From Achatina immaculata (lineage: Eukaryota > Mollusca > Gastropoda > Stylommatophora > Achatinidae), in NCBI GenBank assembly GCA_009760885.1, contig CM019714.1, positions 5,607,312 through 5,671,311 on the forward strand: 64,000 nt of DNA, written 5' to 3'. A program made the position numbers and the translations under genes. The first letter of the stretch is position 1, and the number at the start of each line of letters is the position of its first letter. Below are positions 12,125 through 24,124 of the stretch, piece by piece. Under the pieces are notes generated by a model. The model was not told the DNA's origin, ran no database searches, and saw nothing but the letters and a program-made list of their open reading frames with translations.

Positions 12125-12590
12125 AGACGACGGAGCTGGAGTAATGACACTGACATCATCGTTGCCGAGTTAGAGTAATGACACTGACATCATCCTTGCC
12201 GAGTTAGAGTAATGACACTGACATCATCCTTGCCGAGTTAGAGTAATGACACCTGACATCATCGTTGCCGAGTTAGAGTAATGACACCTGACATCATCGT
12301 TGCCGAGTTAGAGTAATGACACTGACATCATCGTTGCCGAGTTAGAGTAATGACACCTGACATCATCGTTGCCGAGTTAGAGTAATGACACCTGACATCA
12401 TCGTTGCCGAATTAGAGTAATGACACTGACATCATCGTTGCCGAATTAGAGTAATGACACTGATATCATCGTTGCCGAGTTAGAGTAATGACACTGACAT
12501 CATCGTTGCCGAGTTAGAGTAATGACACCTGACATCATCAAGTAATGGCACTGATATCGTCGTAGTAATGACACTGACATCATCATTACC
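12125..12590. repeat. minisatellite, 34/35-bp unit (copy A)
   Basis: About thirteen copies of GAGTTAGAGTAATGACACTG plus ACATCATCGTTGCC; ACACCTGAC variants are one base longer. Ends with shortened copies (AGTAATGGCACTGATATCG). Confidence 0.9.
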
Positions 12591-13418
12591 GAACAGAAAG
12601 CTGTCTAAAACTCTGGCCCGCCTATCTTCTGTTGCCCCCAAGAACAGACGGTCTGGCTAAAGGGCCAGTAGTTCATTTGCTGGTGGCAAAGTCTATGATA
12701 AACACTTTGTTTGGGACCAACCCCGTTCTTCAAGTCAGCCACCAGAACCCTGTCCCAGCAAGACACGGCGCTCGTGCATCGACATCCGCTGATATTTGCA
12801 CGAGGGCACGAAAACATCTGTGTATAAGGCCTTCCTGTCCGTCTCTTGCCGTTACCTATCCACATCCATCTTTGCCGTCCTCTTGTTTTCTTCCTTTGAT
12901 ATTTCCTATTGTTTTCAATATATCTTTATGTTATGTATGACAAAATAATTGCCTAGTTCTTACATATTTCATTACTTTCCATAATTCATCGTGACAAACA
13001 TTTCTTTACTTACTTTATCCGCTTATGAAATAGCACAAGTCTTTGTGATATGCACTTTGAAAGGCTCTCAGTTTTCTCCAACATAAAATATGAAACAACA
13101 AATCTCCTTTATCTTTAACAAATGATCAAATTTTTATTAAAACTTTCTAAACGTTTGGAACATTCGAGATTTAGTTGTATTCGTCTACGTTAGAGTCCGC
13201 TACGATTGGCAACCTTCCACGCGGGGGGAGGTAGCCCGCATCTTGCTAGCCAGGTTTTACAGACAAGAACATTATTTATTTATTCTAACATAATGTTCTG
13301 TTGCTTTCAGCTCGGAACTTTGCTTCATATCACGTACATTTGAATTCTTAATCCACTCCCGATTGTTCCTTCTACATTATTAACAGGCTATGAACGTAGC
13401 GGGCAAACCTATCAATCA
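12591..13418. other. unique sequence inside copy A
   Basis: About 830 bp without repeats; duplicated at 14536-15363. A 102-codon plus frame at 12632-12940 and an 86-codon minus frame overlap each other. Neither has a recognisable domain, so no gene is called. Confidence 0.45.
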
Positions 13419-13528
13419 GGAGCTAGAGGATGGATGTGTGGAGCTAGAGGGTGGACTTGTGGGAGCTAGAGGGTGAACGTATGTAAATATGCGAGGTATT
13501 TATCTGTCTACATGTGTGTGCTGTAATA

Positions 13529-13909
13529 TGGAATATATGTGTGATGACAGTGCTCAGAGACAAGGGATACACATAGAAGGAAGCAGAGAATAATTCCAAG
13601 AACTGGATGACTGGAGAGCCTTTATCCGTGGCCTATGCTCTCAAGGGAGTGAAAGGCGATGATGATGGTGATATATATGATGAGAAGAAACAGTCAGAGA
13701 ATCCCAAAACAAGCTATCAAGTGGGACGCAACAGGCCGAAGAAAAAGAAGTCGACCACATGAAACTCTAAAGAAGACACTGTTAAGAGAGGCCAGTTTAG
13801 TGGGAATAACATCCCTTGATGAGGCTGAAAAGCTTGCTGAAAACAGGAAAAAAAAAACTTGACGAACCACCACGCGAGCCCTGTGTGAAGCTTGAAGGCA
13901 CGGGAAGGA
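13529..13909 (+). mobile_element. two fused LINE 3' tails (copy B)
   Basis: The same fused pair as at 11585-11965, carried along by the 1945-bp duplication; the translated F2 part is identical. Confidence 0.7.
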
Positions 13910-14069
13910 TGTAAGATGTAAGTAAGATATCTGTGAGGTCTTGGATACATGCTTGGACTTGTTCTTTAATGCAGAGATTATTCCTGAGCCACGGCCAAGT
14001 ACTCGCGTGGAGTGCTCGTGTGTTCTTGTTGTCTGCTGAGCTGTCTTTGTGAGGGGGCAAACGTGTACA

Positions 14070-14535
14070 GACGACGGAGCTGGAGTAATGACACTGACAT
14101 CATCGTTGCCGAGTTAGAGTAATGACACTGACATCATCGTTGCCGAGTTAGAGTAATGACACTGACATCATCGTTGCCGAGTTAGAGTAATGACACCTGA
14201 CATCATCGTTGCCGAGTTAGAGTAATGACACCTGACATCATCGTTGCCGAGTTAGAGTAATGACACTGACATCATCGTTGCCGAGTTAGAGTAATGACAC
14301 CTGACATCATCGTTGCCGAGTTAGAGTAATGACACCTGACATCATCGTTGCCGAATTAGAGTAATGACACTGACATCATCGTTGCCGAATTAGAGTAATG
14401 ACACTGATATCATCGTTGCCGAATTAGAGTAATGACACCTGACATCATCGTTGCCGAGTTAGAGTAATGACACCTGACATCATCAAGTAATGGCACTGAT
14501 ATCGTCGTAGTAATGACACTGACATCATCATTACC
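14070..14535. repeat. minisatellite, 34/35-bp unit (copy B)
   Basis: The counterpart of 12125-12590. Order of the one-base-longer variants is nearly conserved, so there has been little turnover since duplication. Confidence 0.9.
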
Positions 14536-15439
14536 GAACAGAAAGCTGTCTAAAACTCTGGCCCGCCTATCTTCTGTTGCCCCCAAGAACAGACGGTCTG
14601 GCTAAAGGGCCAGTAGTTCATTTGCTGGTGGCAAAGTCTATGATAAACACTTTGTTTGGGACCAACCCCGTTCTTCAAGTCAGCCATCAGAACCCTGTCC
14701 CAGCAAGACACGGCGCTCGTGCATCGACATCCGCTGATATTTGCACGAGGGCACGAAAACATCTGTGTATAAGGCCTTCCTGTCCGTCTCTTGCCGTTAC
14801 CTATCCACATCCATCTTTGCCGTCCTCTTGTTTTCTTCCTTTGATATTTCCTATTGTTTTCAATATATCTTTATGTTATGTATGACAAAATAATTGCCTA
14901 GTTCTTACATATTTCATTACTTTCCATAATTCATCGTGACAAACATTTCTTTACTTACTTTATCCGCTTATGAAATAGCACAAGTCTTTGTGATATGCAC
15001 TTTGAAAGGCTCTCAGTTTTCTCCAACATAAAATATGAAACAACAAATCTCCTTTATCTTTAACAAATGATCAAATTTTTATTAAAACTTTCTAAACGTT
15101 TGGAACATTCGAGATTTAGTTGTATTCGTCTACGTTAGAGTCCGCTACGATTGGCAACCTTCCACGCGGGGGGAGGTAGCCCGCATCTTGCTAGCCAGGT
15201 TTTACAGACAAGAACATTATTTATTTATTCTAACATAATGTTCTGTTGCTTTCAGCTCGGAACTTTGCTTCATATCACGTACATTTGAATTCTTAATCCA
15301 CTCCCGATTGTTCCTTCTACATTATTAACAGGCTATGAACGTAGCGGGCAAACCTATCAATCATGCATCCTTATCTCAGAGCCTGATGTTTCAGTCAGTT
15401 TGACTGTTTTCCTGATTGGAAACATCGGAGGAGGAAAGA

Positions 15440-16375
15440 GAGGATTACAGCTAAATAACTGCAGGACAGAAACATACTCAGGATTACAGTTAAACAACTG
15501 CAGGACAGAAACATACTCAGGATTACAACTAAACAACTGCAGGACAGAAACATACTCAGGATTACAGGTAAACAACTGCAGGACAGAAATATACTCAGGA
15601 TTACAGCTAAATAACTGCAGGACAGAAACATACTCAGGATTACAGGTAAACAACTGCAGGACAGAAATATACTCAGGATGACAACTAAACAACTGCAGAA
15701 CAGAAACATACTCAGGATTACAGGTAAACAACTGCAGGACAGAAATATACTCAGGATTACAGCTAAATAACTGCAGGACAGAAACATACTCAGGATTACA
15801 GGTAAACAACTGCAGGACAGAAATATACTCAGGATGACAACTAAACAACTGCAGAACAGAAACATACTCAGGATTACAGCTAAACAACTACAAGACAGAA
15901 ACATACTCAGGATTACAGCTAAACAACTACAAGACAGAAACAAACTCAGGATTACAACTAAACAACCACAAAACAGAAACATATTCAGGATTACAACTAA
16001 ACAACCACAAAATAGAAACATACTCAGGATTACAGCTAAACAACTGCAAGACAGAAACATATTCAGGATTACAGCCAAACAACTGCAAGACAGAAACATA
16101 CTCAGGATTATAGCTAAACAACTTCAAGACAGAAACATACTCAGGATTACAGCTAAACAACTGCAAGACAGAAACATATTCAGGATTGCAGCTTAAACAA
16201 CTGCAAGACAGAAACATATTCAGGATTACGGCTAAACAACCACAGCACAGAGACTTACTAAGGATTACAGCTAAACAATCACAAAACAAAAACAAACTCA
16301 GTGGTTACAGCTAAACAATCACAAAACAGAAACAAACTCAGGATTACAGCTAAACAACTACAAAACAGAAAATAT
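15440..16375. repeat. minisatellite, 39-bp unit, ~24 copies
   Basis: Unit CTAAACAACTGCAGGACAGA plus AACATACTCAGGATTACAG. Two-unit blocks (AAATATACTC next to AACATACTC) alternate in the left half. Frames up to 234 codons on both strands are by-products of the 39-base period. Confidence 0.93.
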
Positions 16376-16830
16376 GATAATATCAAATATAATACGTAAT
16401 AATGACATCAGAGTTCAATATCTACACAAAAAAAGAAATGTATAAATACAAGTGCTGTATTCTGATACAAAGTTACAAAGAAACAAGTATAACATAGGCA
16501 AGAAATGTCCAGCAGAAATAAGATTAGAAATAAACAGATCAGAGTAGGAGAGCTAAACAGGGTAAATATTCTAATCTTGTGAGATTTTGGACAACAGACA
16601 AACAGATGAAACAGTAAGAAAATGGAAGTGAGAGAGATGTGGCTTTTGGAGAAGGATGCAGCAAATACACTGGGCAGCCAGAAGAAGAAATGAAGAAGTC
16701 CTCAGAGAAATTTGTTAAACAAGGAAAAGTTAGTCAGAACCATAAGTGAAGCAAACATAATAAAAATCTCATGAAAAAACTAAACTCTTTCATTTCAAGA
16801 CACATCCATTTTCTTTAACTTTTGTCTTCT
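16376..16830. other. unique AT-rich sequence
   Basis: Nothing recognised. Confidence 0.5.
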
Positions 16831-17085
16831 CAAAACATGTCTATGTTCTCTAACTTCTGTTTTTTCATGACATGTCCAAGTTCTCTAGCTTCTGTTTTTT
16901 CATGACATGTCCAAGTTCTCTAACTTCTGTTTTTTCATGACATGTCCAAGTTCTCTAACTTCTGTTTTTTCATGACATGTCCAAGTTCTCTAACTTCTGT
17001 TTTTTCATGACATGTCCAAGTTCTCTAACTTCTGTTTTTTCATGACATGTCCAAATTCTCTAACTTCTGTCTTCTTATGATGACA
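16831..17085. repeat. minisatellite, 35-bp unit
   Basis: Seven copies of CATGACATGTCCAAGTTCTC plus TAACTTCTGTTTTTT. Confidence 0.9.
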
Positions 17086-17132
17086 TGACCAAAGAGTTAT
17101 GAACCTGATTATCGCTGGCAGACTCAAGTGAA

Positions 17133-17177
17133 AAAGAAGGAAGGAAGGAAGGAAAGAAGGAGGGAGGGAGGGAAGGA
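17133..17177. repeat. (GAAG)n / (GGGA)n purine microsatellite
   Basis: Uninterrupted purine tract made of GGAA then GGGA repeats. Confidence 0.9.
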
Positions 17178-17402
17178 GTTAATGGGCTGACCAAGTGACA
17201 CCAGAAACTGAAGGCAGTGGAACTGATCAAAAACACAAAATGAAGGAGCTTGAGTTACAAGTATTGGCACAGTGCACAATGGAAAAAAAAACTAAAAACT
17301 AAAATACACATACCATTTACACCCAAACATTACAAAATTTATTAAATACAAAACATCACTGACTTCACAATACCCAAACATCACTAAGTGTATTTAATAC
17401 CT

Positions 17403-17692
17403 TATATATCTTATATCCTTCCTGTGCCGTTAGACGTCACATAGGGCTCGCAAAGTAGTTCGCCAATTTTTCCTGTCTTCGGCGAGTCTTTCAACCTCAA
17501 CAAAGGATTTTATGCCTGTTAACTTGGCCTCTCTTAATAATGTCCTCTTCAGAGTTTCACGCGGTCTGCCCCTTTTTCTTCGGCCTGTTGTGTTCCACTT
17601 GATAGCTTGTTTTGGGATTCTCTGATCATTTCTTCTCATCAAGTGACCAACATATGTCCATCTCCTTTTCCTGATCACCCGTGAGACTGGTT
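17403..17692 (-). mobile_element. F2 LINE, 3' fragment
   Basis: The minus strand encodes the F2 C-terminus without a break (17430-17678): IRKRRWTYVGHLMRRNDQ, then GRRKRGRPRETLKRTLLREA, ending LRALCDV. It is the best preserved copy of this C-terminal region in the window. Similar basic, W/R-rich C-termini follow the reverse transcriptase of many invertebrate LINEs. 5'-truncated at about 17692; 3' tail AAGGATATAAGATATATAAGG. Confidence 0.75.
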
Positions 17693-18044
17693 GTTGTAAT
17701 ACCTACACATCACTAAATCTACTGATACCCAAATGTCACAAAATACATCAATACACTATCACCACGCACATTACAAATACCCAAAATAAATCACATTTTT
17801 TAATACTCAAATGTAACAAAATTTGTTAACACCCAAACATCATAAAATTTATAAACATCTAAATGTAACAAATTTTATTAATGCTACAGTTTCACAGAAT
17901 TTATTAATACCCAAGTAATGATTTGAACCATGGACTCCTGCAGCTCAAGTAGCCACCTAGCAACAAGAGTGCCCAGCCATCTCACACCTCACTTTATCCC
18001 TGTGTTATCCCACACAAAGGTATTTTTAAAAGATAAATAAGTGA
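17693..18044. other. unique AT-rich sequence with degenerate CAAATGTCAC repeats
   Basis: Loosely repeated phrases such as ACCCAAATGTCACAAAAT hint at a decayed array; no gene seen. Confidence 0.4.
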
Positions 18045-18508
18045 CAAGGGATTTTCATTTATTGCCATATAACCCTTGTGAGTTTAATTTACTGTCATAT
18101 AATCCTTGTGATTTTAATTTACTGTCATATAATCCTTGTGATTTTAATTTATTGTCATATAATCCTTTGTGATTTTAATTTACTGTCATATGATCCTTGT
18201 GATTTTAATTTACTGTCATATAATCCTTGTGATTTTAATTTACTGTCATATAATCCTTGTGATTTTAATTTATTGTCATATAATCCTTTGTGATTTTAAT
18301 TTATTGTCATATAATCCTTTGTGATTTTAATTTATTGTCATATAATCCTTTGTGATTTTAATTTATTGTCATATGATCCTTGTGATTTTAATTTATTGTC
18401 ATATAATCCTTGTGATTTTAATTTATTGTCATATAATCCTTTGTGATTTTAATTTATTGTCATATAATCCTTTGTGATTTTAATTTATTGTCATATGATC
18501 CTTGTGTA
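18045..18508. repeat. minisatellite, 31/32-bp unit, ~15 copies
   Basis: Unit TGTGATTTTAATTTATTGTC plus ATATAATCCT. One more unit of the same repeat stands on the far side of the F2 element (about 21580-21620), so F2 probably landed in or beside this array. Confidence 0.9.
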
Positions 18509-19178
18509 TAGGGAAAATATGACTAAAACTGAAAAGCCAGCACAAGAAAGCAATACTCAGAAAGATAAACAGTCAAAGTCTACAGGAAGAAAATACTAAC
18601 AAGAATTTCAGTCTGGAACTTACCAATCATTTCACAGCACTCAGAGAGGTAGATGAGACAGATATGAACTACAGCATAGCCATAATAACAGCAGCTGAGA
18701 CAGATATGAACTATAGCACAGCCATAATAACAGCAGCAAAAGCAAGCACTGGACTACAAAGAACAAACAGAAAAGCATGGATATCAGAAAACACATGGAA
18801 TACATACATGAAAGACGAGCAGCCAAATTAGACATGTTGAATGTAAAGACAGATCTTGGAATAGATTTGGCAAATGCAACATACAAAGAAATGGACAAGA
18901 AAGTAAAAAGTTCAGCTAGAAGAGACAAAAGAGAATACATAGACAATATGGCAAAAGCAGCAAAAACATGAGACAGTAATACTCTATACAAGATACAAAA
19001 GAGGCTAACGGGTACTATTACATCCAAGGAAAGACTAATCCTTAGCAAAACTGGAACCCTATTAACATCAAGTAATGAACAAAAACAAAGATGGGCCAAA
19101 CACTTCCAAGAAATACTTAATCGACCACACCAAAAAGAACTGATAAACCTTGAAACCGACTTACCAACCCCACAACTA

Positions 19179-19820
19179 ATCGTCTTCTTCTTCTTCATGC
19201 ACACACTGGTGATGATGCATGGTACCCTGATTTTTGGCTGGGTACCTCCAACTTCAGCACCTTTCCTTGCTAGGGCAGCTGTGGTCTTGCTCGGACTGCC
19301 ATGAAGATAGTGGTGTAGGCTGGCCTGGCCAAAACTTTGTTTTCCAGCCTCTGGTGGCTGTAGTTAAGCCCCTTCTCCATGTCAGATCCAGCATACAATA
19401 CTGGCTGGCCAAACGGCTTTGAGACAATTATTCCACAGAGACACTCCGACTTTGGGATGAGGAATCTGATGAGTGCTTCAATGATATCCATTCCTCGCCA
19501 CCTATAGTCTGCTGGCTCTGTTTTGTTTACCTCATTCTGATAGCCATTGTTGTAAAGACCCATAGGCTTGTCACGTCCTGGATTCATTGTTTTCACACCA
19601 GACTTCCCTCATCCCCGCCAGAGATCTCCATGTCCCCATCCATCCACCAACCTGACATTACATTTTACAAAAAATGACAAGTACAATTAGTGTTGATTGC
19701 TACAGGTTTCTGGGCTACAGAAGTAGGTCAGAGTTTTTAAGCAAACAGATCTATATTCCCTGTCTGACAAAGACTATGTTAAGATAAGTGTGTTCTTAAC
19801 ACAGATGTTCCCAGGGGCAA
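19179..19820 (-). mobile_element. GAA-tailed insertion inside F2 (~640 bp)
   Basis: F2 coding text stops after CCACAACTAA and resumes at GGCAACTAAATGTC, so CAACTAA looks like a 7-base target duplication. The inserted DNA, read on the minus strand, ends in ATGAAGAAGAAGAAGACGA. It holds a 108-codon frame (19270-19596) with a WRGMDIIEALIRFLIPKSE stretch I do not recognise. Probably a non-autonomous or truncated retroelement. Confidence 0.6.
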
Positions 19821-20186
19821 CTAAATGTCAACCTAGATGAAGTTAAACTGCATGAAAATGAAACAGAAGTGAATCTAATGGTTAACAACAAAGCTGCAGG
19901 TGAAGATGAAATAACAGCCGAAATGTTAAAAGCTATTAACAATGACAACATGAGCCAACTACAAAGAATGTTTAATAAAGTCTGGAAAGAAGAAAAGGTC
20001 CCTTCTAAATGGAAAAAAAGGAATCTGTTAAAATACCAAAAAAAAAAAAAACCTTAATAACTGTAACAATTGGAGAGGAGTAACTTTACATCGGCTGTGT
20101 CAAAGTGTTTTGCAAAATCATTCTGAACAAAACTATGGATATAGTGGATACTGCAAAGAGAGAAGAACAAGCAGGATTTATAAAAG

Positions 20187-20361
20187 TCTTCCTCTTCTTC
20201 GTTCGCATTGTCTGTCTATATCTGCAGTCCTGTCTCTTGGACAAATTTCACTGTTTTTTTTTTTTTGTAATTCATGTATGGAACCATAGAGCTTATCTTC
20301 TTTAGTGGTTTCACTGGGCCAGTAATTATTTCTCAGTGTCTCATAGTTGGTATTTTGAAAA
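20187..20361 (-). mobile_element. short GAA-tailed insertion inside F2 (~175 bp)
   Basis: F2 coding text breaks after GGATTTATAAAAGT and resumes at GAAAAGTGAGAAGC; AAAAGT is shared by both edges. On the minus strand the insert ends in GCGAACGAAGAAGAGGAAGAC, close to the tail of the element at 62467-63956 (GTGAACGAAGAAG). Confidence 0.5.
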
Positions 20362-21556
20362 GTGAGAAGCTGTCTCGACCAGATCTTTACTCTAAGAATA
20401 ATACTTGAAGAACATATTGAAAAGCAGTAACCATTAATCCTGAACTTCATAGGCTTTAAAAAGGCATTTGATGGAATACACATAAATTCATTGTGGAGTA
20501 TTTTAAGACTATATGGAATACCATCTAAAATTGTCAACATCATTAAGGATCTCTACAACGGATATGTCACTTCAGTCAACACAGAAGAAGGAATGAGCAA
20601 ATGGTTGCAGACTGAAACAGACGTGAAACAAGGATGTATATTATCTCCCTTGCGTTTTTTGGAATTGCCATAGACTTTATAATGAAAAAATGCAGCACAG
20701 GTAAAACGGCCATTGATTGGGTACATGGGACCCAACCAGAAGATCTTGATTCTGCAGATGACATAACTCTTATCAGTGACAATGTGAAATCGATGCAGGA
20801 AAAAAAACAGATACCTCGTCTTCCTTGGCTAGCAAAATAGGTCTTGGAATTAACAAAAAAAAAACAAAAATAATGAAACTTCCCATTAATCACGAAGGAA
20901 AAATATACATAGAAAGAACAGCTGTTGAAGAAGTTCACTAATCTGCATACCTTGCCAGCTACATAGACCAGGATGCTGACACCAGAAAGGAAGTTAGAAT
21001 TATAATTTCAAAAGCAGCATTGACTTTTAAAAGTTTTGAAAAAAAATATGGCATTCAAAAGTTATAAGCACAAAAACCAAGTTAAGATTATTCAATTCAA
21101 ATGTAATATCCACCCTCATTTAAGCAAGCGAAAGCTGGAAAACAACTAAAGGAATAGATAAGAAATCAGACTCTTTTGAAAACAAATGCCTAAGGAAAAT
21201 ACTCGGTATAAAGAGAAACAAATTCAAGAACAACGCAGAGATAAGGCAGATTAGTTAACAACAACCTGTTTCATGTGTGATCAGGAAAAGGAGATGGACA
21301 TATGTTGGTCACGTAATGAGAGGAAACGATCAGAGAATCCCAAAACAAGCTATTAGGTGGAACACACAAGACCAAAAAAAAAAAAAAAATAGGTCGACCA
21401 CGTGAAACTCTAAAGAGGACATTGTTAAGAGAGGCGAAATTGGTCAGCATAAAATCCCCTGATGAAGTTGAAAAACCTGACAGAAATAGGAAAACTTGGT
21501 CAACTACCATGCGAGCCCTATGTGACATTTAATGGCACAGGCAGGATGTAAGATGT

Positions 21557-22380
21557 GAGAATCCTTGACAGACTCATAGACAGTGTGACAAGGGATTTTA
21601 ATTTATTGTCATATAATCCTTGACAGACTCATAGACAGTGTTTCATACTTGGAAAGATGGTGAAAGAGATATCCGGAAAATGAAGGTAGACAAAGGTTCA
21701 GTTTTACAAAAAGATAGAAAGAGTGAGGAAAGTGGGCAGAAACAAGAAAGGCAGAAAGTAATATGAGTACATATAAATGAAGAAAACACAACAATCCAAT
21801 ATTTTGGCAAAAACCATTTTCAAGGATCACATACAAAAGCAACATAGCAGATAAAAACATGAAAAATAAAAGAAAAAAAATTAAACACTTTGCTCTTTTG
21901 TTTCCCCCTCATTCATAAGAAAGACAGGCACAAAATCCCTTCTCCCTCCCTCCCCCCCCCGACAGACACAGGTAAGCATAAAGTGGAAGCAGGAGATTGG
22001 ATGAGAAATGTGGTCAAGGGAGAACGACAAATGCTACCATATGGTAAACAACATGGCTTTATGCCCCAGATGGCCTGAGCTTGCTTGGATATCTATTTTG
22101 ACCGCACTCATCATTTCTCTTATCTCTCAGATATCTGGAAAGGGGAGGGGAGTGTAAGGATATGGGAATGTCACCAACATACAAAGCTACAGCTTTAAGT
22201 TATTTTGGGGTGGGAGAATAGGGTCATTATAAAGCCCCTTGAGAAGCTTCAAATATTAATAATAATTTATGTTCTACAGTGGATGAAAATGATCGATCAT
22301 TATCTTTTTTGCGAATAATTTAGTCAAGTTTTACTAAACTTAATTAAAGTATAAATCAACATGTCAGCCATCTTTTTAGA
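21557..22380. other. mostly unique sequence
   Basis: Two copies of a 60-base phrase around CCTTGACAGACTCATAGACA (21563 and 21619) flank one unit of the 31-bp repeat. Beyond that, nothing recognised; the C-run near 21951 is the only oddity. Confidence 0.45.
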
Positions 22381-22838
22381 TCATCATCATCATCAGGTGC
22401 CGTGCCGACTGGCGTTGGCTATTATGCTTCTCCAGAGTACCCGATCCTTCATGCAGGCCATCAGTTCAGTTGGTGATCTCCTCTCACACCATCCCGTCAG
22501 ACTGTCCAGTATCATTTCTCTTGGTCTTCCTCTTGATCTTCTTCCTTCTATTTTTCCTGTTGTTATAATATTTTCAATGCCCCCTCTTCTCATTGCATGT
22601 CCTATGAAAGTACATTGTCTCTCTCTTATCTTTCTGACAAGGTTTTTTGTCTCTCCAGCTCTTCTCATACATTCTTCATTAGTTATTTTTGCTGTCCAGG
22701 GGATTCGCAACATTCTTCTAATAAACCACATTTCTGCTGCTTCCAATGATTTTTGTGCAGACCAGCCTATTGTCCATGATTCACTTCCATATAACAAGAT
22801 AGGTTCAATATAGCATTTTAGGACTCGTTTTCTTTTTG
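22381..22838 (-). mobile_element. RTE-like LINE (GAT-tailed), 3' fragment
   Basis: The minus strand encodes the last ~150 codons of the GAT-tailed family (within 22393-22869): [73 protein letters not shown]. The 3' end is a CATCATCATCATCA tail. The copy is in frame to its stop; family identity is lost upstream of about 22838. Near-identical to the C-terminus of the 24992-27150 copy. Confidence 0.85.
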
Positions 22839-23380
22839 GATACAAGGACATAATTCTGAAGTTCTGCAAAATAAGCCTTCATTTTCTGTAATGATGTTAA
22901 ACACATTAATTATCCTCCGGCAAGGTTTTGTTGAATAAGCAACAGCTGGAACATATCCTAATAGTAAAAACTCAAGTGGAGACAAAGCCATGAGCTAGTG
23001 ATTTATAATTTGATCTCCTTTTTCTAATTAAAATTACTGAAACCATTAAGTAGAGCTTAAAGTTAATTCTCTTTAAATTAATGGAAAGAAAAATTAAAAG
23101 AAATGAATCATTTTTTTTTAAAATTAAAAATAGATACTGACCAAATTATGGCTCAAAATTATTTTACAGGAAGGTTTTACCTTCTGTACAATAAATGATA
23201 TGAACATTTTAAACTGCTTGCTTGCAATTTCCTGGTTGGTGGAACAGGATGACTCACATGGGGTCACCGTGACTGACTCCCAAAGGGAGAACTATGATTA
23301 TGATGCCTTTGTGACGGACTCCCAAAGTCCTATGGAGAACTGAGAGGCATTTTTTTTTCCAGCTCTTGTTTATCCAGTTG
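22839..23380. other. unique AT-rich sequence with a short duplication
   Basis: A phrase GTGACTGACTCCCAAAG near 23269 recurs as GTGACGGACTCCCAAAG near 23311. No gene supported. Confidence 0.45.
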
Positions 23381-23765
23381 GATGTGGATCTACTGCCCGG
23401 GTCATGTGGAAGTCAAAGGCAGTGAGAGAGTGGGCACACTAGCAGAGTGGATCTACTGCCCGGGTCATGTGGGAGTCAAAGGCAGTGAGAGAGTGGGCAC
23501 ACTAGCAGAGTGGATCTACTGCCCGGGTCATGTGGGAGTCAAAGGCAGTGAGAGAGTGGGCACACTAGCAGAGTGGATCTACTGCCCAGGTCATGTGGAA
23601 GTCAAAGCCAGGTGAGAGAGTGGGCACACTAGCAGAGTGGATCTACTGCCCGGGTCATGTGGGAGTCAAAGCCAGGTGAGAGAGTGGGCACACTAGCAGA
23701 GTGGATTTACTGCCCGCGTCATGTGGGAGTCAAAGCCAGGTGAGAGAGTGGGCACACTAGCAGGC
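23381..23765 (+). repeat. 63-bp minisatellite built from an RNase H coding segment
   Basis: Six copies of a 63-bp (21-codon) unit. Each of the first copies translates in frame to WIYCPGHVGVKGSERVGTLA. This matches the C-terminal RNase H signature of retroelements (W-x-x-GH-x-G-x-x-GNE-x-A/V-D-x-LA), with the usual ND/AD of that motif altered. Later copies carry an extra base (AAAGCCAGGTGAG), which breaks frame. So a piece of LINE-type RNase H gene has been amplified as a tandem repeat. Confidence 0.75.
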
Positions 23766-23799
23766 AAGGGTACCCAGACAGTGGTCAAGGAGGAGACTA

Positions 23800-24120
23800 C
23801 AAGAACGAAACTGGACATCAGACCAGATGATAGATGACATCAGACCAAATGATAGATGACATCAGACCAAACAATAACAATCGCATCAGGAGGATGACAT
23901 CAGACCAAATGACAGATGACATCAGACCAAATAACAGGTGATATCAGACCAAATGATAACAATCACATCAGGAGGATGACATCAGACCAAATGACAGATG
24001 ACATCAGACCAAATAACAGATGATATCAGACCAAATGATAACAATCACGTCAGGAGGATGACATCAGACCAAATGACAGATGACATCAGACCAAATGATA
24101 GCAATCACATCAGGAGGATG
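23800..24120. repeat. minisatellite, ~20-bp unit in ~80-bp higher-order blocks
   Basis: GACATCAGACCAAATGACAG units, grouped with ATAACAATCACATCAGGAGG into a longer block repeated about four times. Confidence 0.85.
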
Positions 24121-24124
24121 ACTG

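Larger units (their letters stand above)
11474..13418. repeat. large tandem duplication, copy A (1945 bp)
   Basis: Recurs directly as 13419-15363 with only scattered substitutions (for example 11657 G against T). The junction reads CCTATCAATCA joined to GGAGCTAGAGG, while copy B ends at CCTATCAATCA joined to unrelated TGCATCC. It contains two LINE tails, a 34-bp array and about 800 bp of unique sequence. Confidence 0.93.
13419..15363. repeat. large tandem duplication, copy B (1945 bp)
   Basis: Near-identical second copy. It starts with a three-unit stub of the 22-bp array (one unit is missing a GG), so one breakpoint lay inside that array and the other in unique DNA. Confidence 0.93.
18509..21556 (+). 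mobile_element. F2 LINE, long decayed copy split by two insertions
   Basis: Reads left to right as a broken F2 polyprotein: a linker region (RRAAKLDMLNVKTDLG, VKSSARRDKREYIDNMAK, 18777-18971), a pre-RT piece (NNKAAGEDEITAEMLKAI, 19869-20057), RT pieces (GIPSKIVNIIKDLYNGYV and VKQGCILSPL near 20515-20660), the SADDITLISDNVKSMQEK region near 20755, and the C-terminus near 21270-21540. Multiple frameshifts and stops make it dead. It ends in GGCAGGATGTAAGATG. Two unrelated segments interrupt it (19179-19820 and 20187-20361). No endonuclease domain is visible, so it is 5'-truncated. Confidence 0.8.

Noticed and set aside
12605..12940. Overlapping frames in the duplicated unique block
   Set aside because: Their presence in both copies reflects the DNA duplication, not selection; no domain recognised.
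15357..16295. Frames up to 234 codons on both strands
   Set aside because: By-products of the 39-bp array, open in several frames at once.
23290..23330. YDYDAFV, like the start of a TIR domain
   Set aside because: Only seven residues, inside a short duplicated phrase, followed by a stop; no further TIR boxes.
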